A stretch of 64,000 nt of DNA from Alcanivorax sp. REN37 (GCF_041102775.1 NZ_JBGCUO010000001.1:1426001-1490000), one strand, 5' to 3'. Positions 47,324 through 57,504 are shown, counted from the first letter of the stretch. Numbers and translations: made by a program. Notes: generated by a model from the sequence alone, not told the origin.

Positions 47324-48535
47324 GTGTCAGACCGTCCCGATTATGCTGCGTTTCCGGACGCACGCGGCCACTTTGGCGCGTTTGGCGGACGCTTCGTGTC
47401 CGAAACACTGATGGCCGCACTGGAGGATCTGGAACAGACCTACCGTGCCCTGCGCGATGACCCGGCGTTCTGGGCCGAGTTCGACCAGGACCTGGCCCAA
47501 TATGTGGGTCGCCCCTCACCGCTTTACCTAGCCGAACGATGGAGCCGTGAATTGGGCGGTGCCCAGGTGTTCTTCAAGCGCGAAGACCTGAACCACACCG
47601 GCTCCCACAAAGTGAACAACACCATTGGTCAGGCGTTGCTGGCCAAGCGCATGGGCAAGCGCCGCATCATCGCTGAAACCGGGGCCGGCCAGCACGGCGT
47701 GGCCACCGCCACGGTGGCGGCGCGGTTGGGCCTGGAATGCCAGGTCTACATGGGTGCCGAGGACGTGGCGCGGCAGAAGCTCAACGTGTACCGCATGCAC
47801 CTGCTGGGCGCGGAAGTGATTCCAGTGCACGCCGGTTCTGCCACGCTTAAAGACGCCATGAACGAAGCGATGCGCGACTGGGTCACCAACGTCGACCGCA
47901 CCTTCTACATCATTGGCACTGTGGCCGGTCCGCACCCGTATCCGATGATGGTGCGTGACTTCCAGCGCGTGATCGGCCGCGAAGCCCGCGCCCAGCATCT
48001 GGCGCAAACCGGTAAGCTGCCGGACGCGCTGGTGGCCTGTGTCGGCGGCGGCTCCAACGCCATCGGCCTGTTCCATCCGTTCCTCGATGATGACGGCGTG
48101 GCGATGTACGGCGTCGAAGCCGGTGGTCATGGCATCGACACCGGTCGTCATGCGGCGCCGATTGCCGCCGGTCGCCCCGGTGTGCTGCACGGCAACCGCA
48201 CCTTCCTGATGGAAACCGACGACGGCCAAATCATCGAGACTCACTCGGTGTCTGCCGGCCTCGACTACCCGGGCGTGGGCCCAGAGCACGCCTGGTTGAG
48301 CAGCGTCGGCCGTGCGCAGTACGTCAATATCACCGACGACGAGGCACTGGCTGCGTTCCGCGAGTTGACGCTAGTGGAGGGCATCATGCCGGCACTGGAG
48401 TCGTCCCATGCGGTGGCCTACGCCAAGAAGCTGGCACCGACGCTGTCGCCGGAGCAGAGCATCATCGTCAACCTGTCCGGACGCGGCGACAAGGACATCC
48501 ATACTGTGGCCGCCATCGACGGCATCGAATTCTGA
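47324..48535 (+). CDS. trpB: tryptophan synthase beta subunit
   Basis: A 403-residue PLP enzyme. The Schiff-base lysine is Lys96 in [11 protein letters not shown], and [21 protein letters not shown] and NLSGRGDKD are the PLP and substrate motifs. It condenses indole with serine. The GTG start has GAGGAG upstream. It lies between trpF and trpA, and the two synthase subunits are expected to form the alpha2beta2 complex. Confidence 0.97.
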   Translation: MSDRPDYAAFPDARGHFGAFGGRFVSETLMAALEDLEQTYRALRDDPAFWAEFDQDLAQYVGRPSPLYLAERWSRELGGAQVFFKREDLNHTGSHKVNNTIGQALLAKRMGKRRIIAETGAGQHGVATATVAARLGLECQVYMGAEDVARQKLNVYRMHLLGAEVIPVHAGSATLKDAMNEAMRDWVTNVDRTFYIIGTVAGPHPYPMMVRDFQRVIGREARAQHLAQTGKLPDALVACVGGGSNAIGLFHPFLDDDGVAMYGVEAGGHGIDTGRHAAPIAAGRPGVLHGNRTFLMETDDGQIIETHSVSAGLDYPGVGPEHAWLSSVGRAQYVNITDDEALAAFRELTLVEGIMPALESSHAVAYAKKLAPTLSPEQSIIVNLSGRGDKDIHTVAAIDGIEF

Positions 48536-48544
48536 GGAGCCGCT

Positions 48545-49354
48545 GTGAGCCGTATTGCAGAGACGTTCAAAAACCTGGCCGCCCAGGGCCGCAAGGCACT
48601 GATCCCGTTCGTCACCGCCGGTGATCCGTCACCGGCGGTGACGGTGCCGCTGATGCACGCCATGGTCGAGGCTGGGGTCGACCTGATCGAGTTGGGCGTA
48701 CCGTTTTCCGACCCGATGGCTGACGGCCCGGTGATCCAACTGGCTTGTGAGCGCGCGCTGGCCGCCGGCACCTCGCTGAGCGTGGTGTTCGACATCGTGC
48801 GTGAATTCCGCACCCGTAACGCCACCACCCCGGTGGTATTGATGGGCTACCTGAACCCGGTGGAAGCCATGGGTTACGAGGCGTTTGCCGAACGTGCCGC
48901 CGCCGCCGGCGTGGACGGTGTGCTGTTGGTGGATCTGCCGCCGGAGGAAAGTGAACCGGTGGCGGATATCTTCCGCAGCCACGGTGTAGATCAAGTGTTC
49001 TTGATCGCGCCGACCACCACTGAAGCCCGTATGGCGCGCATTGCTGCCGCCGGCAGTGGCTTCCTCTACTACGTGTCGCTGAAGGGCGTCACCGGCGCCG
49101 CCACCCTCGATACGGAGGAAGTGCGCGCCAAGGTGGAAACAATTCGCAAACATGCGCAATTGCCGATCGGTGTGGGCTTTGGTATCAAAGACGCCGAGTC
49201 CGCCCGGGCCGTTTCTCGGGTGGCGGATGCGGTGGTGGTGGGCAGCGCGCTGGTACAGCGCGTGGCCGACAATGCCTCGCAGCCGGACAACATTCCCACA
49301 CAGGTGGCGCAGGTTCTGTCCGAAATGCGCGCCGCCATGGACGAGAGCGACTGA
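48545..49354 (+). CDS. trpA: tryptophan synthase alpha subunit
   Basis: A 269-residue barrel enzyme with catalytic Glu49 ([11 protein letters not shown]) and Asp60 (PMADGP), the same numbers as in E. coli. [11 protein letters not shown] binds the phosphate. It cleaves indole-3-glycerol phosphate to indole for TrpB. It starts with GTG after GAGGAG, and accD begins two bases after it. Confidence 0.97.
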   Translation: MSRIAETFKNLAAQGRKALIPFVTAGDPSPAVTVPLMHAMVEAGVDLIELGVPFSDPMADGPVIQLACERALAAGTSLSVVFDIVREFRTRNATTPVVLMGYLNPVEAMGYEAFAERAAAAGVDGVLLVDLPPEESEPVADIFRSHGVDQVFLIAPTTTEARMARIAAAGSGFLYYVSLKGVTGAATLDTEEVRAKVETIRKHAQLPIGVGFGIKDAESARAVSRVADAVVVGSALVQRVADNASQPDNIPTQVAQVLSEMRAAMDESD

Positions 49355-49356
49355 GC

Positions 49357-50244
49357 ATGAGCAGTAACAGCAGCTGGCTGGAAAAGATTCTCCCGGCCAT
49401 TCGCCGCAGCGAGGAACGCAAGTCCTCCGTACCGGAAGGACTATGGCGTAAGTGCCCGCGGTGTGACGGAGTGCTTTACCTGCCGGAGCTGGAGCGCAAT
49501 CTCGAAGTGTGCCCCAAGTGCGAGCATCACCTGCGCATCGGGGCGCGCAAGCGCCTCAAACTGTTCCTCGACGAGGGCAGTCAGGCCGAAATCGGTGCCG
49601 ACATCGGTCCGGTGGATATCCTCAAGTTCCGTGACTCGAAAAAGTACAAAGACCGCTTGGCGGCGGCGCAGAAAGACACCGGCGAGCAGGATGCACTGGT
49701 GGTGATGCGTGGCAGCCTCAAGCAGCTACCGCTGGTGGCTGCGGCGTTCGAGTTCAACTTCATTGGTGGTTCCATGGGTTCGGTGGTGGGCGAGCGTTTT
49801 GTGCGCGCCACCGACATGGCGCTCGAGCAGCGCATTCCGCTGGTGTGCTTTGCTGCCAGTGGTGGCGCGCGCATGCAAGAAGGCCTGTTCTCGCTGATGC
49901 AGATGGCCAAGACCAGCGCCGCCTTGCAGCGCCTGCGTGCTGCCGGCGTGCCGTTCATTTCGGTGCTGACCGATCCGGTCTACGGCGGCGTTTCCGCGTC
50001 GCTGGCGATGCTGGGCGACATCAATCTGGCCGAGCCCCATGCGCTGGTGGGCTTCGCCGGCCCGCGTGTGATCGAGCAAACGGTGCGCCAGAAACTGCCG
50101 GAAGGCTTCCAGCGCAGTGAGTTCCTGCTGGAGCACGGCGCCATCGATCAGATCGTTCACCGCCATGAGATGCGCGACACCGTGCACCGGATGCTGGCCT
50201 GCCTGACCCGCACCCCGGTCGAGCCGGAAGACGAATCCGCCTGA
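49357..50244 (+). CDS. accD: acetyl-CoA carboxylase carboxyltransferase beta subunit
   Basis: A 295-residue protein with an N-terminal zinc finger (Cys33, Cys36, Cys52, Cys55) and the crotonase-type carboxyltransferase domain ([41 protein letters not shown]). With AccA it transfers the carboxyl group from biotin to acetyl-CoA, the first committed step of fatty acid synthesis. It is joined to trpA in the same unit. A strong GC hairpin follows. Confidence 0.97.
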   Translation: MSSNSSWLEKILPAIRRSEERKSSVPEGLWRKCPRCDGVLYLPELERNLEVCPKCEHHLRIGARKRLKLFLDEGSQAEIGADIGPVDILKFRDSKKYKDRLAAAQKDTGEQDALVVMRGSLKQLPLVAAAFEFNFIGGSMGSVVGERFVRATDMALEQRIPLVCFAASGGARMQEGLFSLMQMAKTSAALQRLRAAGVPFISVLTDPVYGGVSASLAMLGDINLAEPHALVGFAGPRVIEQTVRQKLPEGFQRSEFLLEHGAIDQIVHRHEMRDTVHRMLACLTRTPVEPEDESA

Positions 50245-50253
50245 CCCCATGCG

Positions 50254-50279
50254 CCCCCGGGTGAAGCTTGGCCCGGGGG
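50254..50279 (+). terminator. GC-rich hairpin between accD and folC
   Basis: CCCCCGGG and CCCGGGGG form a perfect 8-base stem around a 10-base loop. No T-run follows. It may be a partial terminator or mRNA-stabilising stem before the folC promoter-like element. Confidence 0.5.
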
Positions 50280-50283
50280 CCGC

Positions 50284-50289
50284 TATCAT
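50284..50289 (+). promoter_or_regulatory. candidate -10 element of folC
   Basis: CTATCATGCGC has TATCAT (five of six) with a GC discriminator, 32 bases before the folC ATG. It would allow folC to be transcribed separately from accD. Confidence 0.42.
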
Positions 50290-50321
50290 GCGCTCCTTCC
50301 TTACGGTCCGGGGTGCCCTGC

Positions 50322-51566
50322 ATGGCTCGTTCCCTCGCGCAATGGCTTGCGCACATCGAATCCCTCCATCCTGCTGAAATCGAGCTGGGGCTGGAGCGCC
50401 TCGCTACTGTGGCCGACCGTTTGGCGCTACGTCCGTGGCCAGGGCCGGTGATCACCGTGGCCGGCACCAACGGCAAAGGCTCCACCGTCACCTTGCTCGA
50501 CACCCTGGCGCGCGCCGATGGTGTGCGCACCGGGCTCTATACGTCGCCGCACCTGCTGCGTTTTAACGAGCGGGTGCGCATCGACGGCGCGGAAGCGGAG
50601 GATGCCGCCTTGGTGGAGGCGTTCGAAGCGGTCGATGCCGCCCGTTGCCGCAGCCCTGAGGTGGCGCTGACTTATTTTGAGTTCACCACACTGGCCGGAT
50701 TGTGGCTGTTCTGCCGTGCGGGGCTGGATCTGTTGATTCTGGAAGTGGGCCTCGGTGGTCGGCTGGATGCGGTCAACTTGATTGATCCGACCGTGGCGGT
50801 GATCACGTCGGTGGGGCTTGATCACACCGATTGGTTGGGCGACACCCGTGAGCTGATCGCCATGGAAAAGGCCGGCATTCGTCGCGCTGGGCGGCCGCTG
50901 CTGTATGGCGAGATCGATGTGCCGCACAGCATCGCCGCGCTGGACAACGGCGAGCTACCACTGCTGCGGCAGGGCCGCGAATTCGGCAGTCGCGCCGGCG
51001 AGCTGTATTGGCAGGGTGGCGCGTGGCCATTGCCGGCGACGGTCGCGCTGGGCGAAGACAACCTCGCCACCGCGGTGCAGGCGCTGACGTTGGCGCTGCG
51101 AGCGCCGTCTGCCGCCGCGCTGGCGCAGGCCGCCGCCCGCACCTTGCCAGGACGCTGTGAACATCACCGCCGCAACGGCGTCGACTGGTATCTGGATGTG
51201 GGCCACAACCGCGAGGCCATGGCGCGCTTCGCTCGCCGGGTGCCCGCCAGCGCCGGGCGCACCTTTGCGGTGTGCGCCATGCTCGGCGACAAGCCCGCCG
51301 AGGCCATCTTGGCGCTGGTGCCTCAGGTGCAGCGGTGGTTGCTGGCGCCCCTCAGCGCCGGGCAGCGGCCGGGTAATGCCGAGCGCCTGGCAGCGCTGCT
51401 GGCGCCGGGCAGTTTCGACGCCTATCCTTGCGTGCAGACCGCGCTGGCCGCTGCAGCCGCCGCTGCCCAGCCCGGTGATCGGGTGCTGGTGTGTGGCTCT
51501 TTCTACACCGTGGCCGATGCCCAGAACTTCCTGACCGGCGGGGACGAGTGTGAACAAAACCGTTAA
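50322..51566 (+). CDS. folC: bifunctional folylpolyglutamate/dihydrofolate synthase FolC
   Basis: A 414-residue Mur-ligase-type enzyme. ITVAGTNGKGSTV is the ATP loop, TSPHLLRFNERVRI the pterin region, LEVGLGGRLDAVN and HTDWLGDT are family motifs, and YLDVGHNREAM begins the C-terminal domain. It adds glutamate to dihydropteroate and folates. The ATG at 50322 fits homologues; the frame is open from 50268. The end overlaps the GTG start of the SPOR gene by 17 bases. Confidence 0.94.
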   Translation: MARSLAQWLAHIESLHPAEIELGLERLATVADRLALRPWPGPVITVAGTNGKGSTVTLLDTLARADGVRTGLYTSPHLLRFNERVRIDGAEAEDAALVEAFEAVDAARCRSPEVALTYFEFTTLAGLWLFCRAGLDLLILEVGLGGRLDAVNLIDPTVAVITSVGLDHTDWLGDTRELIAMEKAGIRRAGRPLLYGEIDVPHSIAALDNGELPLLRQGREFGSRAGELYWQGGAWPLPATVALGEDNLATAVQALTLALRAPSAAALAQAAARTLPGRCEHHRRNGVDWYLDVGHNREAMARFARRVPASAGRTFAVCAMLGDKPAEAILALVPQVQRWLLAPLSAGQRPGNAERLAALLAPGSFDAYPCVQTALAAAAAAAQPGDRVLVCGSFYTVADAQNFLTGGDECEQNR

Positions 51567-52182
51567 ACAGCGTCTGGTGGGCGCATTGCTGTTGCTGCTG
51601 GTGGCCGCAATTTTGGTGCCGCTGACCCTGCGCACCCCGGACCAAGTGCGGGTGGCGCTGGATCTGGAGGTGCCGCCGGCGCCGGAGTCTACACAGATGG
51701 TGTTGGAGCCGGTGATCACCAGCGGCCAACAGCAAGCAGTGACCGAGCAGATTGAGCACGACCGCGCCACACTGGCCGCTGCCGGCGAGCGTTATAACGA
51801 GCAGGCGGGGCAGGACGAACCGCCCAGCGTAGTGGCCACGCCCGCCCCGGAACCGGCGCCGGCGCCGACCCCAGCGCCCGCTCCCGCACCCGAACCGAAG
51901 CCTGCTCCGGCGCCAGAGCCCGCGCTGTCGGGGTGGGCGGTGCAAATCGGCAGCTTCAGCCAGCCCGACCGTGCCGCCAGCGAAGCCCAGCGGCTACGCG
52001 ACCAGGGCTACCGTGCCTTTACCCGTGCCGCCGTCAGCGGCGACGGCAAACCGCTGCACCGGGTCTATGCCGGGCCGGACGTGCAGCGCGCTGATGCCAT
52101 CGCGCTGCGTGACCGGCTGGCGGCCGATACCCGCCTCGGTGCCAACGGCGTATCCGGCCTAGTGGTGTCACTGGCGCCGTGA
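51550..52182 (+). CDS. SPOR-domain protein, DedD-like
   Basis: A 210-residue inner-membrane protein with one helix (residues 8-27), a disordered linker rich in Pro, Ala and Glu (96-126) and a SPOR domain (128-210, GWAVQIGSFSQ). SPOR domains bind denuded peptidoglycan glycan strands at the septum, so a role in cell division is likely. It lies between folC and cvpA, the standard position of dedD. The start GTG lies inside folC. The stop codon is inside a hairpin (52178-52203). Confidence 0.88.
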   Translation: MNKTVKQRLVGALLLLLVAAILVPLTLRTPDQVRVALDLEVPPAPESTQMVLEPVITSGQQQAVTEQIEHDRATLAAAGERYNEQAGQDEPPSVVATPAPEPAPAPTPAPAPAPEPKPAPAPEPALSGWAVQIGSFSQPDRAASEAQRLRDQGYRAFTRAAVSGDGKPLHRVYAGPDVQRADAIALRDRLAADTRLGANGVSGLVVSLAP

Positions 52183-52203
52183 CCGGGATTTTTTTCGGTC
52201 ACG
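52178..52203 (+). other. hairpin spanning the dedD stop codon
   Basis: CGTGACCG and CGGTCACG pair around a 10-base loop that contains a run of seven T. The T-run is in the loop rather than after the stem, so this is not a standard terminator. Confidence 0.4.
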
Positions 52204-52237
52204 CCGGGGGCGGTGGTGGCGGGGCGGGGAGACGCTC

Positions 52238-52246
52238 TGTTACCAT
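52238..52246 (+). promoter_or_regulatory. candidate extended -10 element of cvpA
   Basis: TGT plus TACCAT followed by GCGCCCC, 26 bases before the cvpA ATG. Confidence 0.4.
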
Positions 52247-52272
52247 GCGCCCCCTCATCTTTTGGTAGGCCT

Positions 52273-52773
52273 ATGAATCCCGCAGACGGCGCGATCTTGT
52301 TCATTATTGCCGTGTCGGCGCTGATCAGCGTGCGGCGCGGATTCATGCGCGAGGCGTTGTCGCTGGTTACCTGGGTCGCTGCCTTTGTGGTGGCGCGTCT
52401 GTTCGGCCCCGGCCTTGAAGTGATGCTGGAGCCCTCCATTGAAATGCCGAGCGTGCGCCTGGCGGTGGCGTTCGGTGCGTTATTTTTGGCCACCCTGATC
52501 GTGGGTGCCTTGCTCGGCCATGTGCTGGGCGAATTGATTCGTGTCACCGGCCTGAGCGGCACCGATCGCCTGCTCGGTATGGTGTTTGGCGCCGTGCGTG
52601 GCGCGCTGCTGGTGTTGGTGCTGGTGGTGCTGTCGCGGCCGATCTTCGAAGAAGATCTGTGGTGGCAAACCTCGTTGCTGGTGCCGGAATTTTCCATGAT
52701 GGAAGACTGGTCACGGGATGTGGCGCACGACATTTTCGTCTGGATCATGGGCGTCGGCGACGCGGACGTCTGA
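52273..52773 (+). CDS. cvpA: CvpA family membrane protein
   Basis: A 166-residue protein with four hydrophobic segments. [20 protein letters not shown] and [21 protein letters not shown] are CvpA hallmarks. CvpA is linked to colicin V secretion and envelope integrity in E. coli; its biochemical role is unknown. It precedes purF by 38 bases, a very common arrangement. Its stop codon begins a 16-base palindrome. Confidence 0.92.
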   Translation: MNPADGAILFIIAVSALISVRRGFMREALSLVTWVAAFVVARLFGPGLEVMLEPSIEMPSVRLAVAFGALFLATLIVGALLGHVLGELIRVTGLSGTDRLLGMVFGAVRGALLVLVLVVLSRPIFEEDLWWQTSLLVPEFSMMEDWSRDVAHDIFVWIMGVGDADV

Positions 52774-52786
52774 TCAGATCTGATCA
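52771..52786. promoter_or_regulatory. perfect 16-base palindrome before purF
   Basis: TGATCAGATCTGATCA is perfectly self-complementary. It begins at the cvpA stop and ends 25 bases before the purF start. It does not resemble the PurR operator. Confidence 0.4.
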
Positions 52787-52811
52787 TTGCAGAAACCGAG
52801 AGGTACCGAGC

Positions 52812-54341
52812 ATGTGCGGCATCGTGGGCATCGTTGGGCGCTCCAACGTCAACCAGAGCATCTATGATGCACTGACAGTGCTTCAGCACCGCGGGCAGGA
52901 CGCGGCCGGCATTGTGACCTGCGATGGCGATCGCCTGTTCATGCGCAAGGACAACGGCATGGTGCGCGACGTGTTCCGCACCCGCCACATGCGCCGCATG
53001 ATCGGTCACATGGGCATCGGCCATGTGCGCTATCCCACCGCCGGCTCGGCCAGTTCCGCCGAAGCGCAGCCGTTCTACGTCAACTCGCCCTACGGCATCA
53101 CGCTGGCGCACAACGGCAACCTGACTAACTCCGAATCGCTGGCGGAAGACATCTACCGCGCTGACCTGCGCCACATCAACACCAACTCTGATTCCGAAGT
53201 GCTGCTGAACGTGTTTGCCCACGAGCTGCAAAGCCTCGGCAAACTGCTGCCGCAGCCGCAGGATATTTTCGAAGCAGTACGCCGCGTGCACCGCCGGGTG
53301 GAGGGCGCCTACGCGGTGGTGGCGATGATCACCGGCTACGGCATCCTTGCCTTCCGCGACCCCCATGGCGTGCGCCCGGTGTGCTTCGGCCGCCGCGAGA
53401 CGCCGAACGGCCCGGAATACATGGTGGCTTCCGAAAGCGTGGCGTTGTCCGGCCTCGGTTTTCATCTGGAGCGCGATCTGGCGCCCGGTGAAGCGTTGTA
53501 TATTTCTGCCGAAGGCGAGCTGTTCACCCAGCAGTGCGCGGATAATCCGCAGTTGAACCCGTGCATCTTCGAGCATGTTTACCTGGCGCGTCCGGACTCG
53601 ATTATGGACGGCATCTCGGTCTACAAAGCGCGGCTGCGCATGGGCGAGAAGCTGGCGGATAAGATCCTGCGCGAGTGGCCGGATCACGACATCGATGTGG
53701 TGATCCCAATTCCCGATACCAGCCGCACTTCGGCGCTGGAGCTGGCCAACCGGTTGGATGTGAAGTACCGCGAAGGTTTCATCAAGAACCGCTACATCGG
53801 CCGCACCTTCATCATGCCGGGGCAGCAGCAACGCAAAAAATCGGTGCGCCAGAAACTCAACGCCATCGAGCTGGAGTTCAGCGGTAAGAACGTGCTGCTG
53901 GTGGACGACTCCATTGTGCGCGGCACCACCTGCAACGAGATCATCCAGATGGCGCGCGACTGCGGCGCCGCCAAGGTCTACTTCGCTTCAGCTGCGCCCG
54001 CGGTGACCCATCCCAACGTTTATGGTATTGATATGCCCGCTGCGTCGGAGCTGATTGCCCACGGCCGCAGCGTTGAAGAGATCTGCCGCATCATCGGCGC
54101 CGACCGCCTGATTTACCAAGACTTGGACGATCTGGTGGACGCCTGCCGTGAAGGCAATGCCGACATTTCCCGCTTCGAGTGTTCCGTGTTTGATGGCCAG
54201 TACGTGGCCGGCCACATCGACGCCGCCTACCTGGGCGATCTCGAGCGCTCGCGCAGTGATGCGGTGCAGCGCAGCAACGACATGGAGCGCCTCGCAGCGC
54301 TGGCTGAAAACGAAGTGATCGACCTGCATAACGCGGAGTAA
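52812..54341 (+). CDS. purF: amidophosphoribosyltransferase PurF
   Basis: A 509-residue enzyme. After Met removal Cys2 (MCGIVGIVG) is the glutaminase nucleophile, and RGQDAAGI and [10 protein letters not shown] are in the same domain. The phosphoribosyltransferase part has the PRPP motif [13 protein letters not shown]. It makes phosphoribosylamine, the first step of purine synthesis. The frame is open further upstream, but the Cys2 requirement fixes the ATG at 52812. metZ follows after 33 bases. Confidence 0.97.
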   Translation: MCGIVGIVGRSNVNQSIYDALTVLQHRGQDAAGIVTCDGDRLFMRKDNGMVRDVFRTRHMRRMIGHMGIGHVRYPTAGSASSAEAQPFYVNSPYGITLAHNGNLTNSESLAEDIYRADLRHINTNSDSEVLLNVFAHELQSLGKLLPQPQDIFEAVRRVHRRVEGAYAVVAMITGYGILAFRDPHGVRPVCFGRRETPNGPEYMVASESVALSGLGFHLERDLAPGEALYISAEGELFTQQCADNPQLNPCIFEHVYLARPDSIMDGISVYKARLRMGEKLADKILREWPDHDIDVVIPIPDTSRTSALELANRLDVKYREGFIKNRYIGRTFIMPGQQQRKKSVRQKLNAIELEFSGKNVLLVDDSIVRGTTCNEIIQMARDCGAAKVYFASAAPAVTHPNVYGIDMPAASELIAHGRSVEEICRIIGADRLIYQDLDDLVDACREGNADISRFECSVFDGQYVAGHIDAAYLGDLERSRSDAVQRSNDMERLAALAENEVIDLHNAE

Positions 54342-54374
54342 TCCGCTGCTGACTTTTTCAGGAGTGACAGAGTA

Positions 54375-55589
54375 ATGAGTGAACGGCAGTTGCCGGCCGA
54401 CCTGGACATCGAGAGTCTTGCCATCCGCGCCGGCGAATTGCGTACCGAGCAGATGACCCACTCGGAACCACTCTTCCTGACCTCCAGCTTCGTCTATGAA
54501 AACGCCGCCCAGGCGGCGGCGCGCTTTGCCGGTGAAGAGCCCGGCAACGTCTACTCGCGGTTCACTAACCCGACGGTGCGCATTTTTGAGCAGCGGCTGG
54601 CCGCGCTGGAAGGGGGGGAGCGCTGTGTGGCGTTCGCGTCCGGCATGGCGGCCATCACTGCCACCTTCTTTGCCTTGCTCAAGCCCGGCGATCATGTGGT
54701 CAGCTCGCGCAGCTTGTTCGGCACCACCAACGTCATCTTTGACCGTTACCTGAAGAAGTTCGGGGTGCTCAGCACGCTGGTGGATTTGGCTGATCTCGAT
54801 GCGTGGCGTGCGGCCATCCGTCCCGAAACGCGCTTCTTGTATCTGGAAACGCCGTCCAATCCGCTCGCCGAAGTTGGCGACATCGCCGCGCTGGCGGCGT
54901 TGGCTCATGAGCACGGTGCCGAGCTGATCGTCGACAACTGCCTGTGTACCCCGGCGCTGCAACGGCCATTGGCGCTGGGTGCCGATTACGTGATTCACAG
55001 CGCGACCAAGTACCTGGACGGGCAGGGTCGCTGCCTCGGCGGGGCGGTGGTTGGCCGTGACCAGCCGCTGGAAGAAATCTTCGCTTTCCTGCGCTCCACC
55101 GGCGCCACCCTCAGTCCATTCAACGCCTGGGTGTTCCTGAAAGGGCTGGAAACGCTGCCGCTGCGCATGAAAGCCCACTCCGACAACGCGCTGGCGCTGG
55201 CGCAATGGGCCGCCGCCCAAGCCGGCGTTGCGCGGGTGCATTATGCCGGTCTCGATGACCATCCCCAGCATGCACTGGCTGCTGCCCAGCAATCCGGTTA
55301 TGGTCCGGTGCTGTCACTGGAGCTGGTGGATGCCGATGGCAACGCCGATCGCCAAGCGGCGTGGCGTTTCATTGATGCCATGCAGCTGCTGTCGATCACC
55401 GCCAACCTCGGTGACGTGAAAACCACCATTACCCACCCGGCCAGCACCACCCACGGACGTGTCGCGGCTGAAGAAAAGCAGCGCGCTGGCATTACCGAGA
55501 ACCTGGTGCGGATTGCGGTGGGGCTGGAAAGCTTGGCGGATCTGAAAGCGGACTTGCAGCGGGGGCTGCAGGCGCTAGGTCACCGCTGA
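54375..55589 (+). CDS. metZ: O-succinylhomoserine sulfhydrylase MetZ
   Basis: A 404-residue Cys/Met metabolism PLP enzyme. YSRFTNPTVRIFEQRLAALE is the N-terminal substrate region, FASGMAAI the phosphate loop, and VDNCLCTPALQ follows. Lys212 in HSATKYLDGQG is the PLP lysine. It forms homocysteine from O-succinylhomoserine and sulfide, the direct sulfhydrylation route. Its position after purF is the same as in Pseudomonas. Relatives such as MetB differ little, so the assignment rests on both sequence and context. Confidence 0.9.
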   Translation: MSERQLPADLDIESLAIRAGELRTEQMTHSEPLFLTSSFVYENAAQAAARFAGEEPGNVYSRFTNPTVRIFEQRLAALEGGERCVAFASGMAAITATFFALLKPGDHVVSSRSLFGTTNVIFDRYLKKFGVLSTLVDLADLDAWRAAIRPETRFLYLETPSNPLAEVGDIAALAALAHEHGAELIVDNCLCTPALQRPLALGADYVIHSATKYLDGQGRCLGGAVVGRDQPLEEIFAFLRSTGATLSPFNAWVFLKGLETLPLRMKAHSDNALALAQWAAAQAGVARVHYAGLDDHPQHALAAAQQSGYGPVLSLELVDADGNADRQAAWRFIDAMQLLSITANLGDVKTTITHPASTTHGRVAAEEKQRAGITENLVRIAVGLESLADLKADLQRGLQALGHR

Positions 55590-55633
55590 GTGCCTGCTCC
55601 GGGGGGAGCACTCATGTCGTCGGGGGACCATTG

Positions 55634-56542
55634 ATGCACTCACTTCAGGCGGTGTTAGCTGCCTTGGATTCGGTGGTGTTGGGCAAGAGCGCCAGCACCC
55701 GTCTCGCACTCACCGGCCTGTTGGCCGGTGGCCATCTATTGATCGAAGACGTGCCGGGTCTGGGCAAGACTACGCTCGCCCATGCGCTGGCGCGGGTGCT
55801 GTCGCTGTCGTTCCAACGACTGCAATGCACCAGCGATCTGCTGCCGGCGGACGTGGTCGGCGTCAATCTGTTCGATGCCGAACGCCAGCAATTCGTGCTG
55901 CGTAAGGGACCGGTGTTCACCCAGCTGCTGCTGGCGGACGAACTCAACCGCGCCTCGCCGCGCACTCAGAGCGCGCTGTTGGAAGCCATGGAAGAGCGGC
56001 AGGTTACGCTCGATGGCACCACCCACGCGTTGCCGCAGCCATTCTTCGTGATTGCCACCCAGAACCCGCTGGAGCAGGGCGGCACCTTCCCGCTGCCGGA
56101 GTCGCAACTGGATCGGTTTCTGATGCGCCTCAGCCTCGGCTATCCCTCCGACGAGGTGGAGCGGGCACTACTGGCTGCCGGCGACCGTCGTCCGGCGGTG
56201 GCGGCGCTGGCATCCAGCATGGATGGTGCCGGGCTGCTGGCCGCGATGGAGCAGGTGTCGCAGGTGCGCGCCAGCAGCGAGTTAATCGCTTACGTGCAAC
56301 GGCTGCTGGCCCACAGCCGCCAGTGCGGCCGCTTCGTGGCCGGGCTGTCGCCCCGCGCTGGCCTCGGGCTGCTGCGCGCTGCACGGGCTTGGGCGTTACT
56401 GGAAGGCCGAGATTATGTGATCCCCGATGATGTGCAGGCGGTGTTCTGCGCGGTGGTGGAGCACCGTTTGCAGCCGGTGTCCGGCAGCGGGTTGACCGCG
56501 CCGGGACGCTGGTTGCTGGATGCGGTGGCGGTGGTGCCGTGA
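55634..56542 (+). CDS. MoxR-family AAA+ ATPase
   Basis: A 302-residue AAA ATPase. The Walker A is EDVPGLGKTTL, LLADELNRASPRTQSALLEAMEERQVT is the Walker B and MoxR-specific segment, and IATQNPLEQGGTFPLPESQLDRFL is sensor 1. MoxR proteins act as chaperone-like partners of DUF58 or von Willebrand domain proteins. ATG 55634 is preferred over a TTG three bases earlier. It leads a three-gene set with overlapping DUF58 and transglutaminase genes. Its target is unknown. Confidence 0.93.
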   Translation: MHSLQAVLAALDSVVLGKSASTRLALTGLLAGGHLLIEDVPGLGKTTLAHALARVLSLSFQRLQCTSDLLPADVVGVNLFDAERQQFVLRKGPVFTQLLLADELNRASPRTQSALLEAMEERQVTLDGTTHALPQPFFVIATQNPLEQGGTFPLPESQLDRFLMRLSLGYPSDEVERALLAAGDRRPAVAALASSMDGAGLLAAMEQVSQVRASSELIAYVQRLLAHSRQCGRFVAGLSPRAGLGLLRAARAWALLEGRDYVIPDDVQAVFCAVVEHRLQPVSGSGLTAPGRWLLDAVAVVP

Positions 56543-57504
56543 GCCGCCGCCGGCCCCACGCACTGCAGCAGAGGTGGCAGGCGTGGCAGGCCCGCCGCTT
56601 TCCCGCCCGTACCGAACAGCAACTCAACCAGCGCCGTATTTTCATCTTGCCGACCCGGCTCGGGGGCCTGTTCCTCGGCGTGGCGCTGCTGATTTTCCTC
56701 GGCGGTATCAACTACGAAAACAACCTCATGCTGGGGCTGGCGTTCCTGCTGGTGAGCCTGTTCGTGGTGGCCATCGTTCACACCTACCGCAACTTGGCCG
56801 GCCTGACGCTGCGCAATGGCGGCAGCCAATCTGGCTTTGCCCACGCTAGCGGCGCGTTCGGCGTGCAGCTGCAGGCCGGTGATCGCCGTGCTCACTGGAG
56901 TCTGGAGCTGGTCAGCACCGCCGGTGCGCCGGTGACGCTGTCGCTGCCCGCCGGCAGTCAACAGACTGCGTGGCTGCCGATGGCGCTCCCACGGCGCGGC
57001 TGGCACCCGGTGCCGAGGCTGCGCGTCAGCAGCCGTTACCCACTCGGGTTGCTGCAAGCCTGGAGCTGGATACGGCTGGAGCAGCGCTGCTTGGCCTGGC
57101 CACAACCGCTGGCCGGTTCCGATTACCCCGGCGCCGGCGGCGGCCAGCGCGAGGACGCCACTCAGCGCGCGGACGCCAATGAGCTGTTTGCCGGTCACCG
57201 CCGCTACCGCGAGGGCGACCGCTTGCGCGATGTGGACTGGCGCGCCTATGCCCGGGGCCGGGGCCTGCTGGTGATGGAGCGCGAGGCACCGGACAGCGGT
57301 GGTGAGTGGCTCGACTGGGACGCGCTGGCCGGGCTGGATACCGAGCTGCGGCTGTCGCGGCTGGCCCATTGGGTGTTGGTGCTGCGCGATCGCGGCCAGC
57401 GGTTCGGCCTGCGTCTGCCGGATGGTGAGCTGCCGTTGGGGCAAGGTCCACAGCATGCCGAGGCGGCTCTGACCCGGCTGGCAGAATTTGGAGCGCCATC
57501 ATGA
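56539..57504 (+). CDS. DUF58 domain protein
   Basis: A 321-residue protein starting with GTG that overlaps the MoxR stop. Two membrane helices (residues about 38-75) follow a basic N-terminus. The DUF58 signature is YREGDRLRDVDWRAYARGRGLLV (about 220-242), a von Willebrand-like fold. No enzymatic role is known. It overlaps the transglutaminase gene by ATGA. Such trios are thought to function in envelope-linked protein maturation. Confidence 0.88.
   Translation: MSRRRPHALQQRWQAWQARRFPARTEQQLNQRRIFILPTRLGGLFLGVALLIFLGGINYENNLMLGLAFLLVSLFVVAIVHTYRNLAGLTLRNGGSQSGFAHASGAFGVQLQAGDRRAHWSLELVSTAGAPVTLSLPAGSQQTAWLPMALPRRGWHPVPRLRVSSRYPLGLLQAWSWIRLEQRCLAWPQPLAGSDYPGAGGGQREDATQRADANELFAGHRRYREGDRLRDVDWRAYARGRGLLVMEREAPDSGGEWLDWDALAGLDTELRLSRLAHWVLVLRDRGQRFGLRLPDGELPLGQGPQHAEAALTRLAEFGAPS

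Noticed and set aside
52065-53831. 588-codon open frame opposite cvpA and purF
   Set aside because: It mirrors the codon bias of high-GC genes on the other strand, matches no family and lies across well-identified coding sequence.
53988-55292. 434-codon open frame opposite purF and metZ
   Set aside because: It spans two unrelated real genes on the other strand.
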